Source: JBOHPP01 sp050731755 (GTDB lineage: Bacteria > Methylomirabilota > Methylomirabilia > Rokubacteriales > CSP1-6). Taken from it: a stretch of DNA of 7,101 nt. This document shows positions 1-6,733 of the stretch, in pieces. The DNA lies in the NCBI GenBank assembly GCA_050731755.1, contig JBOHPP010000043.1, positions 1 through 7,101 of the forward strand, in the 5' to 3' direction. The notes beneath the pieces are model-generated. The model was not told the DNA's origin. It was given only the letters and a program-made list of their open reading frames with translations, and did no database searches. Positions within the stretch are counted from its first letter, which is position 1; every line of letters starts with the position of its first letter. Position numbers and translations under genes: made by a program.

Positions 1-60
1 GTTTCCGCTGGCAATTGGCCGGGCGTTACGGCAGAATCCACCGCGTACCAGAACTCTTCG

Positions 61-66
61 AGGAGG
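61..66 (+). promoter_or_regulatory. Ribosome binding site of rpsT
   Basis: AGGAGG, extended to GAGGAGG by the preceding base, lies nine bases before the TTG at position 76. It decides the start: no ATG or GTG gives an S20-like N-terminus, whereas this TTG yields MANTKSALKR, the canonical S20 beginning. I see no convincing -35/-10 pair in the 60 bases upstream, so the promoter is either weak or outside the window. Confidence 0.8.
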
Positions 67-75
67 CCGAGGCCG

Positions 76-336
76 TTGGCGAATACGAAGTCGGCGCTCA
101 AGCGGATCCGACAGAACGAAGGACGGAGAACGCGGAACCGCATGGTCCGTTCCAAGGTGCGGACGGCCGTCAAGACCGCGCGCACGGCCGTCGGCGAACG
201 CAGCGGCGACGCGGGGGCCGCAGTGCTGGCCGCCATCCGGGCGCTGGACAAGGCCGTCACCAAGGGCGTCATTCACCGCAACACCGCCGCCCGCAAGAAG
301 TCCGCACTGGCTCGTCGGCTCGCCGCCCACGCCTAG
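76..336 (+). CDS. rpsT: 30S ribosomal protein S20
   Basis: This encodes S20, a small basic protein that binds 16S rRNA early in assembly of the 30S ribosomal subunit. The 86-residue product has the usual length (E. coli 87) and the family hallmarks: an N-terminal MANTKSALKRIRQNE followed by a run of Arg/Lys, and a C-terminal helix with KGVIHRNTAARKKSALARRL. The start is TTG, chosen from the strong AGGAGG nine bases upstream and the S20 N-terminus. E. coli rpsT also starts with UUG, and that codon contributes to its autogenous repression, so a similar control is possible here but is inference. The gene faces the leuS-lptE-holA run and ends 26 bases from the holA stop. No rho-independent terminator is visible in that gap. 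Confidence 0.97.
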   Translation: MANTKSALKRIRQNEGRRTRNRMVRSKVRTAVKTARTAVGERSGDAGAAVLAAIRALDKAVTKGVIHRNTAARKKSALARRLAAHA

Positions 337-362
337 TTCACTCGGAGGGGCGTCGCGCGGCG

Positions 363-1376
363 TCAGCCGGCACCCGCCAGCTCTGCGACGAGGGCGGCCA
401 TCTCCGCCCGAGGCTCGCCGCCTGATTTGAGTCGCCACTCGGTCTGCCAGCACCGGACGAGATTGGCGGCCAGCACGCCAGGGGAGGCCGCGGCCGCCGA
501 AGCCGCCAGCGCCTCCACGGCGCCCGGAGGCCGGCGCAACAGGCGCGCGATCTGCTCCACCGACTGCCCGGTGGCCCGCCACTCACGCACCATCCACGCC
601 GCCCGGACTTCGCGGGTGAGGGTGACCAGCACGAAGAGGGCGTCCTCGGTGGTCAGCAGGCGCTCCAGCGTGCGCAAGGCCAGCCCCACCTCGCGTCGCT
701 CGATGGCCCGCGTCAGATCGAAGATGCCGCTCACCCGGTGTTCACCGACCACCGCGGTAACCTCACCCACCCCGACCGTCCGGTTGTCGGGTCCACCGGC
801 CAGCGCCGCCTTCCTGGCCTCGCCGAGGAGGGCCGCGCCCTCCTCGCCGACCCATTGGAGGAGCAGCCGCGCCGCCTCCTCGCTGACGGTCAGCCCTTCG
901 GCCTGCGCGCGCTGGCGCAACCATTCCTCGAGCGCGCGGCCGCGCCGCGGAGCCAGGGGGATCACCGCGGCCGGCGGCACCACGTCCAGCAGCCAGTGCG
1001 GCTGCTTGCGCTCGCGAGTGGGACCGAGCGGCTCGTCGGCCAGCAGCAGGAGGCAGGCGGCGGGGTTGGGGTCTCGCACGTAGCGCCCCAGGGCGGTCGC
1101 GCTTTTGGGCGGTAGCGCCTGGCCGCGACGCACGACGACGAGCCGCGCCGCCCCCTGCACCGGCAGCGTGAGCGCAGCGTTGACCACGATCTCACCGTCC
1201 ACCTCGCGACCGTCGAACACGTCCCGGTCGAAGACGGCCAGCGACGGGTCGGGGAACAGAGCTCGGGTGACGATGGCCAGGGCGTCGTCCAGGAGTTGGG
1301 TCTCGCCCCCGTGCAGCAGGGCCACCGGCGGCACGGTGCCCCGCTCGACACTCCGGAGGAAGACGGTGTAGTCCAC
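363..1376 (-). CDS. holA: DNA polymerase III subunit delta
   Basis: This encodes the delta subunit of the clamp loader, which opens the beta sliding clamp so it can be placed on primed DNA. The 337 residues match the usual family length. The N-terminal PVALLHGGETQLLDDAL (residues 17-33) is the degenerate nucleotide-binding-loop region of delta. The middle has the LLGEARKAAL helix (183-192) and IFDLTRAIERRE (218-229). The C-terminal collar domain ends with EWRLKSGGEPRAEMAALVAEL (313-333), resembling the family's terminal 'lKsG' motif. The GTG start follows the lptE stop by 17 bases. It has no clear Shine-Dalgarno sequence, so translation may depend on re-initiation after lptE. The product is too short and too diverged from DnaX to be gamma/tau. 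It is the last gene of the leuS-lptE-holA run. Confidence 0.93.
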   Translation of the reverse strand: MDYTVFLRSVERGTVPPVALLHGGETQLLDDALAIVTRALFPDPSLAVFDRDVFDGREVDGEIVVNAALTLPVQGAARLVVVRRGQALPPKSATALGRYVRDPNPAACLLLLADEPLGPTRERKQPHWLLDVVPPAAVIPLAPRRGRALEEWLRQRAQAEGLTVSEEAARLLLQWVGEEGAALLGEARKAALAGGPDNRTVGVGEVTAVVGEHRVSGIFDLTRAIERREVGLALRTLERLLTTEDALFVLVTLTREVRAAWMVREWRATGQSVEQIARLLRRPPGAVEALAASAAAASPGVLAANLVRCWQTEWRLKSGGEPRAEMAALVAELAGAG

Positions 1377-1393
1377 GGCTGACGGCGAACGGG

Positions 1394-1912
1394 TTAGAAG
1401 CGCTCGAGGGCGAGGCTGACCACCGCGCGGCCGATGTCGATGGCGGCCGTCCGGAGGGCCGCCTGTTCGCGCACCAGCGTCTCGGAGACCGCGCCGGGCA
1501 CGCGGAAGTCGGCGCGCTCCTGGAGCCCGGCGCGCTGGAACAGCACCTTGTTCTCGCGGACGTCGCGGAAGCGCAGGTTCATGGTCACCACGAGCCGGTA
1601 CACCCGGACGTTGGCGCCGGGATCGAAGGCCACCGACACCAGCTCATACCCGGTGATCTCGCCCTCCAGCAGGGCGTCGGCGCGCTCCGGGGTCACCACG
1701 CGCAGCCGCCCACTGGTCGAGAAGGCTTCCACCACGGCGCGCGTGATGAAGTTCTCCACGGCCGGCTCGGAGGTGTGGTTCGCGAAGACGGGGACGGCCA
1801 CGGTCTGGATGTGCTCGGGCAGGGTCCCGCGCACTGAGTAACCGCAGGCCCCGGGGCCGAGCGCGATCACGGCCAGGAGCCCCGCGGCGCCGGTCGGGCG
1901 GAGGCGCCTCAC
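1394..1912 (-). CDS. lptE: LPS-assembly lipoprotein LptE
   Basis: This is predicted to encode LptE, the outer-membrane lipoprotein that plugs the LptD beta-barrel and helps deliver lipopolysaccharide to the cell surface. The 172-residue product starts MRRLRPTGAAGLLAVIALG, a basic and then hydrophobic signal peptide, and ends it at PGAC, so Cys23 is the likely lipidated residue. The mature part has the family pattern CGYSVRGTLPEHIQTVAVPVF, then N45 and T47, ITRAVVEAF and ADALLEGEITGY. The GTG start is chosen because it shares GTGA with the leuS stop (four-base overlap) and places the signal peptide at the N-terminus. A GTG 24 codons upstream would add a Pro/Gly/Arg-rich stretch encoded inside leuS, which is implausible. 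No separate Shine-Dalgarno sequence is visible, so translational coupling is likely. LptE diverges strongly between phyla, so the family call rests on pattern and on the leuS-holA context. Confidence 0.85.
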   Translation of the reverse strand: MRRLRPTGAAGLLAVIALGPGACGYSVRGTLPEHIQTVAVPVFANHTSEPAVENFITRAVVEAFSTSGRLRVVTPERADALLEGEITGYELVSVAFDPGANVRVYRLVVTMNLRFRDVRENKVLFQRAGLQERADFRVPGAVSETLVREQAALRTAAIDIGRAVVSLALERF

Positions 1913-4470
1913 GAGCGGGTGACGATGTTGACGAGGCGGTTGGGGACCACCACCACCCGCTCGACCCGGCGGTCGGCCAGCCACGGCCGAATCCTGGCGT
2001 CATCCAGCGCTCGGCGCTCCACCTCGGCCTCGGAGGCGTCCACGTCGAGGGTGAGGCGGCCGCGCACGCGACCGTCGACCTGGACCACCACCGTGACCTC
2101 CTCCTTCTGGAGCGCGGCGGGGTCCGCCTCCGGCCAACGCTGGCGGAACAGGCTGCCGTGATGGCCCAGGCGCTCCCACAGCTCCTCGGTCACGTGCGGG
2201 CAGAAGGGCCCGAGAAGGAGCAGGATCGTCTCCACCGCTTCGCGACGGAGTACGGCCCGCTCGCCCGCCGGGATGCCATCGACCGCGGAAGCCTCGAAGG
2301 CATAGAGCTCGTTCGTGAGCTCCATGATGGCGGCGATCGCAGCGTTGAAGTGGAAGTCCCGCTCGAGGTCGTCGGTGACGCGCCGGATCGTTTCGTGGAT
2401 CGTCCGACGAAAGGCCCGGCCCTGGGGTGAGAGTGAGACCGCCACGCCATCGGAGCGCGTCGTTGCCCTCGCGCGAACCGGGGGGGCTGTCGGGGGGGGC
2501 GTCTCGCCCCTCTCGACCTTACTGATCACGGTGTCGCGCAGCTCGCCCAGGTGGCCGGTCACGAACCGCCAGACGCGGTTCAGGAAGCGCGAGGCGCCCT
2601 CGATTCCCTGATCGCTCCACTCCAGGTCCTTCTCGGGTGGCGCCGCGAACAACTCGAACAGACGGCCGGTGTCGGCACCGTACTTCTCGCGGATCACGTC
2701 GTCGGAGACGACGTTGCCCTTGGACTTCGACATCTTGGCGCCGTCCTTGATGACCATGCCCTGGATGAGCAGCGCGGTGAAGGGTTCGTCCACCTTCACC
2801 AGGCCGAGGTCCCGCAGCACCTTGGTATAGAAGCGGGCGTAGAGCAGGTGGAGCACGGCGTGCTCGATGCCGCCGATGTACTGGTCCACCGGCATCCAGT
2901 ACTCGGCGGCCGCCGGCTCGACCATCCCGCGCTCCCAGCGAGGCGAGCAGTAGCGCAGGAAGTACCAGGAGGACTCCACGAACGTATCCATGGTGTCGGT
3001 CTCCCGGTGGGCCCGGCCCCCGCAGCGCGGGCACGTCGCGTTAGCGAAGGCGGGGTGGCTGGCCAGCGGCGAGCCTCCCTTCCCACTGATCTGGACGTCG
3101 TGGGGCAGGACCACCGGAAGGTTTTCTTCCTTCTCGGGCACCATGCCGCACCGGTCGCAGTAGAGGACGGGGATGGGAGCGCCCCAGTAGCGCTGGCGGC
3201 TGATGCCCCAGTCGCGCAGCCGGTAGTTCACCTTGGCCTCGCCGAGCCCGCGCTCGACGAGCCGGTCGATGGCCGCGCGCTTGGCCTGGACGACGGTGAG
3301 CCCATCGAGGAAGCCCGAGTTGATCTTGATCCCGTCGCCGCTGTAAGCCTCGCCGATCCAGCCCGGTGGGCGCTTCACGGTCTCGATGATGGGCAGATGG
3401 TGCTGCTTGGCGAACTCCCAGTCCCGCTGGTCTTCGCCGGGAACGGCCATGATGGCGCCGGTGCCATACCCCATCAGCACGTAGTCGGCGATGAAGAGGG
3501 GGATGTGGGCGTCGTTGATCGGGTTCACGACGCGCGCGGCCAGGCGGAGACCGCGCTTGGGGCGATCGGCGGCCAGCCGCTCGATCTCGCTCTGGCGCGC
3601 GACCTCGCTGCGGAACGCGGCCACTGCGGCCCGCTCGGCGTCGCTGGTGATCAACTGGTCCACCAGCGGGTGCTCGGGGGCCAGGACCGCATACGTCATG
3701 CCGAAGACGGTGTCGGGCCGCGTGGTGAACACGCGGATGGCCAGCGAGGGACGGTTCACCACCGCAAGGTTGAATTCGGCGCCCTCGCTCTTGCCGATCC
3801 AGTTCTTCTGCATGGTCATGACGCGCTCGGGCCAGCCGGGGAGCCGATCGCACCACTCGAGCAGTTCCTCGGCGTAGGCGGTGATCTTGAAGAACCAGCC
3901 GTCTACGTCGCGGGGCACGACTTCGGACTCGCAGCGCCAGCAGCGTCCGGCCTCCACCTGCTCGTTGGCCAGCACCGTCTGGCAGGACGGGCACCAGTTC
4001 ACGGTCGAGCGGCGGCGGTAGGCGAGGCCCCGCTCGAGCATCTTGATGAAGATGAGCTGCTCCCACTTGTAGTAGGCGGGATCGCAGGTGGTGACCTCAC
4101 GGTCCCAGTCGTAGGAGATGCCCATCTTCCGGAGCTGCCGGCGCATGTAGTCGATGTTCTCGTACGTCCAGATGGCCGGGTGCACGCCGTGCTCGATGGC
4201 CGCGTTCTCGGCAGGCAGGCCGAAGGCGTCCCAGCCCATCGGGTGCAGGACGTTGAAGCCGCGCATCCACTTGTAACGGGCGAGCAGGTCGCCGATCGCG
4301 TACACGCGGACATGGCCCATGTGGATGCGACCCGACGGGTATGGGAACATCTCCAGGCAGTAGAACTTCGGGCGGCCCGGATCCTCAGTGACGCGGAACT
4401 GCTTTTGCTCCTCCCAGACCCGCTGCCACTTGGCTTCGATCTGCTGATGCGGATAGCGGTCGTCGGCCAT
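1909..4470 (-). CDS. leuS: Leucyl-tRNA synthetase
   Basis: This encodes a class Ia aminoacyl-tRNA synthetase that charges tRNA-Leu in the cytoplasm. The 853 residues are close to the E. coli length. The catalytic Rossmann fold has the HIGH motif as HMGH (50-53, after PYPSGRI) and KMSKS at 579-583. Two zinc-type knuckles are visible: C160/C163/C177/C180 and C438/C441/C480/C483. The CP1 editing domain has TTRPDTVFG (249-257) and GTGAIMAVP, followed by GEDQRD (345-350), where many enzymes have GHDQRD. The anticodon-binding domain and the C-terminal domain (about 790-853, ending NIVTRS) are present. Between RVWRFV and HETI it is about 26 residues longer than E. coli LeuRS, in a Pro/Arg/Thr-rich segment coded by a palindrome. 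The ATG start has no obvious Shine-Dalgarno sequence and a probable promoter lies just upstream. It overlaps lptE by four bases. Confidence 0.98.
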   Translation of the reverse strand: MADDRYPHQQIEAKWQRVWEEQKQFRVTEDPGRPKFYCLEMFPYPSGRIHMGHVRVYAIGDLLARYKWMRGFNVLHPMGWDAFGLPAENAAIEHGVHPAIWTYENIDYMRRQLRKMGISYDWDREVTTCDPAYYKWEQLIFIKMLERGLAYRRRSTVNWCPSCQTVLANEQVEAGRCWRCESEVVPRDVDGWFFKITAYAEELLEWCDRLPGWPERVMTMQKNWIGKSEGAEFNLAVVNRPSLAIRVFTTRPDTVFGMTYAVLAPEHPLVDQLITSDAERAAVAAFRSEVARQSEIERLAADRPKRGLRLAARVVNPINDAHIPLFIADYVLMGYGTGAIMAVPGEDQRDWEFAKQHHLPIIETVKRPPGWIGEAYSGDGIKINSGFLDGLTVVQAKRAAIDRLVERGLGEAKVNYRLRDWGISRQRYWGAPIPVLYCDRCGMVPEKEENLPVVLPHDVQISGKGGSPLASHPAFANATCPRCGGRAHRETDTMDTFVESSWYFLRYCSPRWERGMVEPAAAEYWMPVDQYIGGIEHAVLHLLYARFYTKVLRDLGLVKVDEPFTALLIQGMVIKDGAKMSKSKGNVVSDDVIREKYGADTGRLFELFAAPPEKDLEWSDQGIEGASRFLNRVWRFVTGHLGELRDTVISKVERGETPPPTAPPVRARATTRSDGVAVSLSPQGRAFRRTIHETIRRVTDDLERDFHFNAAIAAIMELTNELYAFEASAVDGIPAGERAVLRREAVETILLLLGPFCPHVTEELWERLGHHGSLFRQRWPEADPAALQKEEVTVVVQVDGRVRGRLTLDVDASEAEVERRALDDARIRPWLADRRVERVVVVPNRLVNIVTRS
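2489..2517. repeat. 29-base interrupted palindrome inside leuS
   Basis: Read on the + strand, the outer arms GTCG (2489-2492) and CGAC (2514-2517) pair, and the inner arms GGGGCG (2496-2501) and CGCCCC (2505-2510) pair around a TCT loop. Symmetric three-base mismatches (GGG/TCT) lie between the two stems. It encodes LeuRS residues 652-661 (VERGETPPPT), inside a segment that is extra relative to E. coli LeuRS. A second G-run (2480-2486) lies just beside it. It resembles a REP-type palindromic element, but only one copy is present in the window, so its repeat status is inferred. Confidence 0.5.
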
Positions 4471-4482
4471 GATTACGCCCGA

Positions 4483-4511
4483 TTTTTACCAGACTTAGCG
4501 AGCACAGGCAA
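4483..4511 (-). promoter_or_regulatory. Probable sigma70 promoter of leuS-lptE-holA
   Basis: On the - strand, TTGCCT (4506-4511, 4 of 6 to TTGACA) is followed after 17 bases by TAAAAA (4483-4488, 4 of 6 to TATAAT), with an extended -10 TG one base before it. Transcription would begin around 4476, leaving a leader of only about six bases before the ATG at 4470. This agrees with the lack of a Shine-Dalgarno sequence. It sits immediately after a terminator-like hairpin, in the place expected for the promoter of a new transcription unit. Confidence 0.45.
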
Positions 4512-4552
4512 GGAAATGGCCCCTCGGGCGCGCCCAGCGCGTCAGAGGGGCC
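4512..4552 (-). terminator. Terminator-like hairpin after the small exported-protein gene
   Basis: On the - strand the outer stem GGCCCCTC/GAGGGGCC (8 bp) encloses a symmetric TGA/CCC internal loop and an inner CGCGC/GCGCG stem (5 bp) with a TGG loop. The sequence then reads ATTTCC, a poor U-tract. The structure begins 13 bases after the TAG of the small gene and ends at the leuS -35 box. The weak T-run makes efficient rho-independent termination uncertain. Confidence 0.5.
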
Positions 4553-4565
4553 CAGAGGCCGGCTG

Positions 4566-4829
4566 CTACATCTTCTTCTGGAGCGTGACGCCTGCGGCCT
4601 TGGCCGCCTCCTCGGCCTTCTTCACCGAATCGGCGTGCTTGCCCTCGGCGTGGAGCTTCTCGGCTTCGGCGACGAGCTTGTCGATCTCGGCCTTCTTCTT
4701 GGAGTCCGACACCTTGGTGGCACCGTCCTTCACCTGCTTGATCAGCGTCGGGCACTGCCCGGCCTCGACCAGGCTGACGCTGAAGACGAACGCCACCGCC
4801 AGGGCGATAACTGCCATCGCTTTCATCAT
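4566..4829 (-). CDS. Small exported Lys-rich helical protein, unknown function
   Basis: I do not recognise a characterised gene. The 87-residue product starts MMKAMAVIALAVAFVFSVSLVEA, a clear Sec signal peptide with likely cleavage at VEA|GQ (after residue 23). The mature 64 residues carry one Cys (C26, in GQCP), 14 lysines and many Ala/Glu, with strong helix propensity. The C-terminal part EKLHAEGKHADSVKKAEEAAKAAG resembles a helix-turn-helix pair, loosely like half a TPR or the His-bearing helices of small metal-binding proteins (H60, H65). Gln before the Cys argues against a lipobox. The start overlaps the uvrC stop (ATGA) and has GGAGGTGA six bases upstream, so it is translated well and coupled to uvrC. 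A terminator-like hairpin follows it. It is probably periplasmic; the coding call is firm and the function is unknown. Confidence 0.85.
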   Translation of the reverse strand: MMKAMAVIALAVAFVFSVSLVEAGQCPTLIKQVKDGATKVSDSKKKAEIDKLVAEAEKLHAEGKHADSVKKAEEAAKAAGVTLQKKM

Positions 4830-6721
4830 GGGTTGTCACCTCCCCCCGAGCCAAGTTGGCGCTTGACTGTACAATCTGCACCCCCACCGGACGGTTCCCC
4901 GGCCGCCTCCACGGCGGCCCCCGCCGGGGGGTGGAAATGATCGTAGATTCTCTCGGCCAGCTTGGGGGTTACCTTGGGGACCGCAGCCAGCTCAGCGACC
5001 GTGGATTCTCGCACACGCCGCGCCGATCCCAAAGTGCGAAGAAGGCTCGTACGAATGGTCGGCCCCACGCCGGGAATGCCGTCGAGCACCGACTGGATGG
5101 TGCGCCGGGTTCGCAGCTTCTTGTGATAGGTGACGGCGAAGCGATGCGCCTCGTCGCGGATCTTCTGCAGGGTGTGCAGCGCCGGCGACGTGGGGTCGAG
5201 GACCAGCGGCTCCAGCGCTTCGCCGCGGTACACCTCCTCCCGCTGCTTGGCCAACGCCACGACCGGGATCCAGTCGAGGCCGAGCTCCTGCAGCACGGCC
5301 AGCCCCACGTTGAGCTGTCCGCGGCCACCGTCGATCAGCACGAGGTCCGGCAGGGGCGCCCCCTGTTCCAGCGATCGCGCGAACCGGCGACGCAGCATCT
5401 CCTGGAGCGAGGCGAAGTCGTCGGCACCGGCCACGGTCTTGACCCGGAAGCGCTTATAGTCGTCTTTCTTCATGGCGCCGTTTTCCCAGACCACCATGGC
5501 GCCCACCTGCTCGGCGCCCTGGATCGAGGAGACGTCATACCCTTCGATCCGGTTGGGCAGGCCGGGCAGGTTGAGCGTACGCTGCAGCTCCTCCAGGATG
5601 GCCTGCTGGCGGTTCTCCCGCGACATCAGATGATGCTGCAGCGCGAGGACCGCGTTGGCCTCGGCCATGGCCACGAACTCGCGCTTGGTCCCCCGCTGAG
5701 GCACGCCGAGGTGGACGCGGCGCCGGGCCAGCCCGCTCAGCCACTCGGCGAGCAGATCCGCCTCGGGCACCGCCTCCGACAGGAGCAGTTCGGGCGCCGG
5801 CGTCACGTTCTTGCTGTAGAACTGGCGCAGGAAGGCCGACAGGATCTCGCCGTCCGGCCACCCGCCGACCCGGTCCAGGAAGAAGGCCTCCTGCCCCATG
5901 AGGCGCCCTTTGCGGACGAAGAACACCTCCACACAGGCGTCCTGGCCCTGGCGGACGACACCGATGACGTCCTGGTCGACGAGGTCGGTGGAGATGATCT
6001 TCTGGCGCTCGCGCACCGTGTTGAGGGCCTGGATCTGATCGCGGAGCAGAGCGGCGCGCTCGAACTTCTCCTCGGCGGCTGCCGCCTCCATCTCACGAGT
6101 GAGGCGGGCCGCGAGATCGTCGTCCCGACCTTCCAGAAAGTCCTGGACGGCGCCGACGGTGGCGGCGTAGCCCTCGCGGGTCTCCCAGCCGGTGCAGGGC
6201 GCGTTGCAGCGGTGGATGTAGTACTGCACGCACGGACGCTCCAGCCGGCCGTCGATCTTGATGGAGCAGGTCCGGAGCGGGAAGAGCTGCCGCACCAGCC
6301 GGAGGGTTTCCCGCATGGCCGTGGCCGGGTAGAAGGGCCCGTAGTACTGGGCGCCGTCGTTCTGGACCCGGCGGGCGACCAGCAGGCGTGGGTACTCCTC
6401 GTTGGTGGTGAGCTTGAGAAAGGGGTAGTGCTTGTCGTCGCGCAGGATGATGTTGTAGCGGGGCCGATGCCGGCGCACCAGGTTGGCCTCGAGCATGAGC
6501 GCTTCCAGCTCGTTGTCGGTGACCACGTACTCGAGGTCGTGAATCTGGCGGACCAGGGCGTCCGTCTTGGCGTCCCGGGGGCGCGCCTCCTGGAAGTAGG
6601 AGCGCACCCGGCCGCGCAGGGTGGCCGCCTTGCCGACGTAGAGGACCTGCCCTTTGGCGTCCTTGTAGACATAGACCCCGGGGCGGTCGGGCACAGTGGC
6701 CAGCTTCTCTTCGAGCGTCAC
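4826..6721 (-). CDS. uvrC: Excinuclease ABC subunit C
   Basis: This encodes UvrC, the nuclease of nucleotide excision repair that cuts the damaged strand on both sides of a lesion after UvrB loading. The 631 residues contain, in order: the GIY-YIG domain for the 3' cut (GVYVYKD at 15-21, YVGKA at 28-32, R38, and LEANL with E78); four cysteines C152/C164/C172/C176 with the spacing of the Fe-S ligands reported in E. coli UvrC; the UVR motif that contacts UvrB (about 203-238); the RNase H-like domain for the 5' cut with D396 (YDVS), D464 (LIDGG) and H526 (DEAHRF); and a helix-hairpin-helix region (about 542-597). A 35-residue Gly/Ala-rich tail follows, whose codons also hold the next gene's ribosome binding site. 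The GTG start gives the standard UvrC N-terminus and follows TACAAT by six bases, without a Shine-Dalgarno sequence. Confidence 0.98.
   Translation of the reverse strand: MTLEEKLATVPDRPGVYVYKDAKGQVLYVGKAATLRGRVRSYFQEARPRDAKTDALVRQIHDLEYVVTDNELEALMLEANLVRRHRPRYNIILRDDKHYPFLKLTTNEEYPRLLVARRVQNDGAQYYGPFYPATAMRETLRLVRQLFPLRTCSIKIDGRLERPCVQYYIHRCNAPCTGWETREGYAATVGAVQDFLEGRDDDLAARLTREMEAAAAEEKFERAALLRDQIQALNTVRERQKIISTDLVDQDVIGVVRQGQDACVEVFFVRKGRLMGQEAFFLDRVGGWPDGEILSAFLRQFYSKNVTPAPELLLSEAVPEADLLAEWLSGLARRRVHLGVPQRGTKREFVAMAEANAVLALQHHLMSRENRQQAILEELQRTLNLPGLPNRIEGYDVSSIQGAEQVGAMVVWENGAMKKDDYKRFRVKTVAGADDFASLQEMLRRRFARSLEQGAPLPDLVLIDGGRGQLNVGLAVLQELGLDWIPVVALAKQREEVYRGEALEPLVLDPTSPALHTLQKIRDEAHRFAVTYHKKLRTRRTIQSVLDGIPGVGPTIRTSLLRTLGSARRVRESTVAELAAVPKVTPKLAERIYDHFHPPAGAAVEAAGEPSGGGADCTVKRQLGSGGGDNP
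4836..4843 (-). promoter_or_regulatory. Strong ribosome binding site of the small exported-protein gene
   Basis: GGAGGTGA on the - strand is an uninterrupted match to the anti-Shine-Dalgarno sequence, six bases before the ATG at 4829. It lies inside the last codons of uvrC and is the strongest such site among the - strand genes here. A short GCCAACTTGGC inverted repeat (4850-4860) lies just upstream. Confidence 0.8.
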
Positions 6722-6727
6722 AGACGT

Positions 6728-6733
6728 ATTGTA
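6728..6733 (-). promoter_or_regulatory. -10 box for possibly leaderless uvrC mRNA
   Basis: TACAAT (5 of 6 to TATAAT) on the - strand ends six bases before the uvrC GTG, so transcription would start at or next to the start codon. No recognisable -35 lies 16-18 bases upstream, where the sequence is GC-rich, and no Shine-Dalgarno sequence precedes the GTG. A -10-only promoter placed this way is the known signature of leaderless transcripts in several GC-rich phyla. Confidence 0.45.

Noticed and set aside
15..425. 136-codon + strand frame overlapping rpsT
   Set aside because: It covers the whole of S20 in another frame, with an Arg/Gly-rich translation typical of out-of-frame GC-rich DNA.
1394..1984. 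Longer LptE form starting at 1984 (196 residues)
   Set aside because: The extra 24 residues are encoded inside leuS, are Pro/Gly/Arg-rich, and would bury the signal peptide. The GTGA-coupled start at 1912 explains the lipoprotein.
4566..4829. Small exported protein as a lipoprotein
   Set aside because: The only Cys (C26) is preceded by Gln, which does not fit a lipobox. The VEA|G site fits ordinary signal peptidase cleavage.
2551..4866. 771-codon open frame on the + strand opposite leuS and the small gene
   Set aside because: It lies antisense to an unmistakable LeuRS. Long open shadow frames are expected from GC-rich third codon positions, and its translation shows no domain.
4901..4919. 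GGCCGCC/GGCGGCC hairpin near the uvrC 3' end as a terminator
   Set aside because: It lies inside the coding sequence, has no T-run, and the downstream coupled gene needs read-through.
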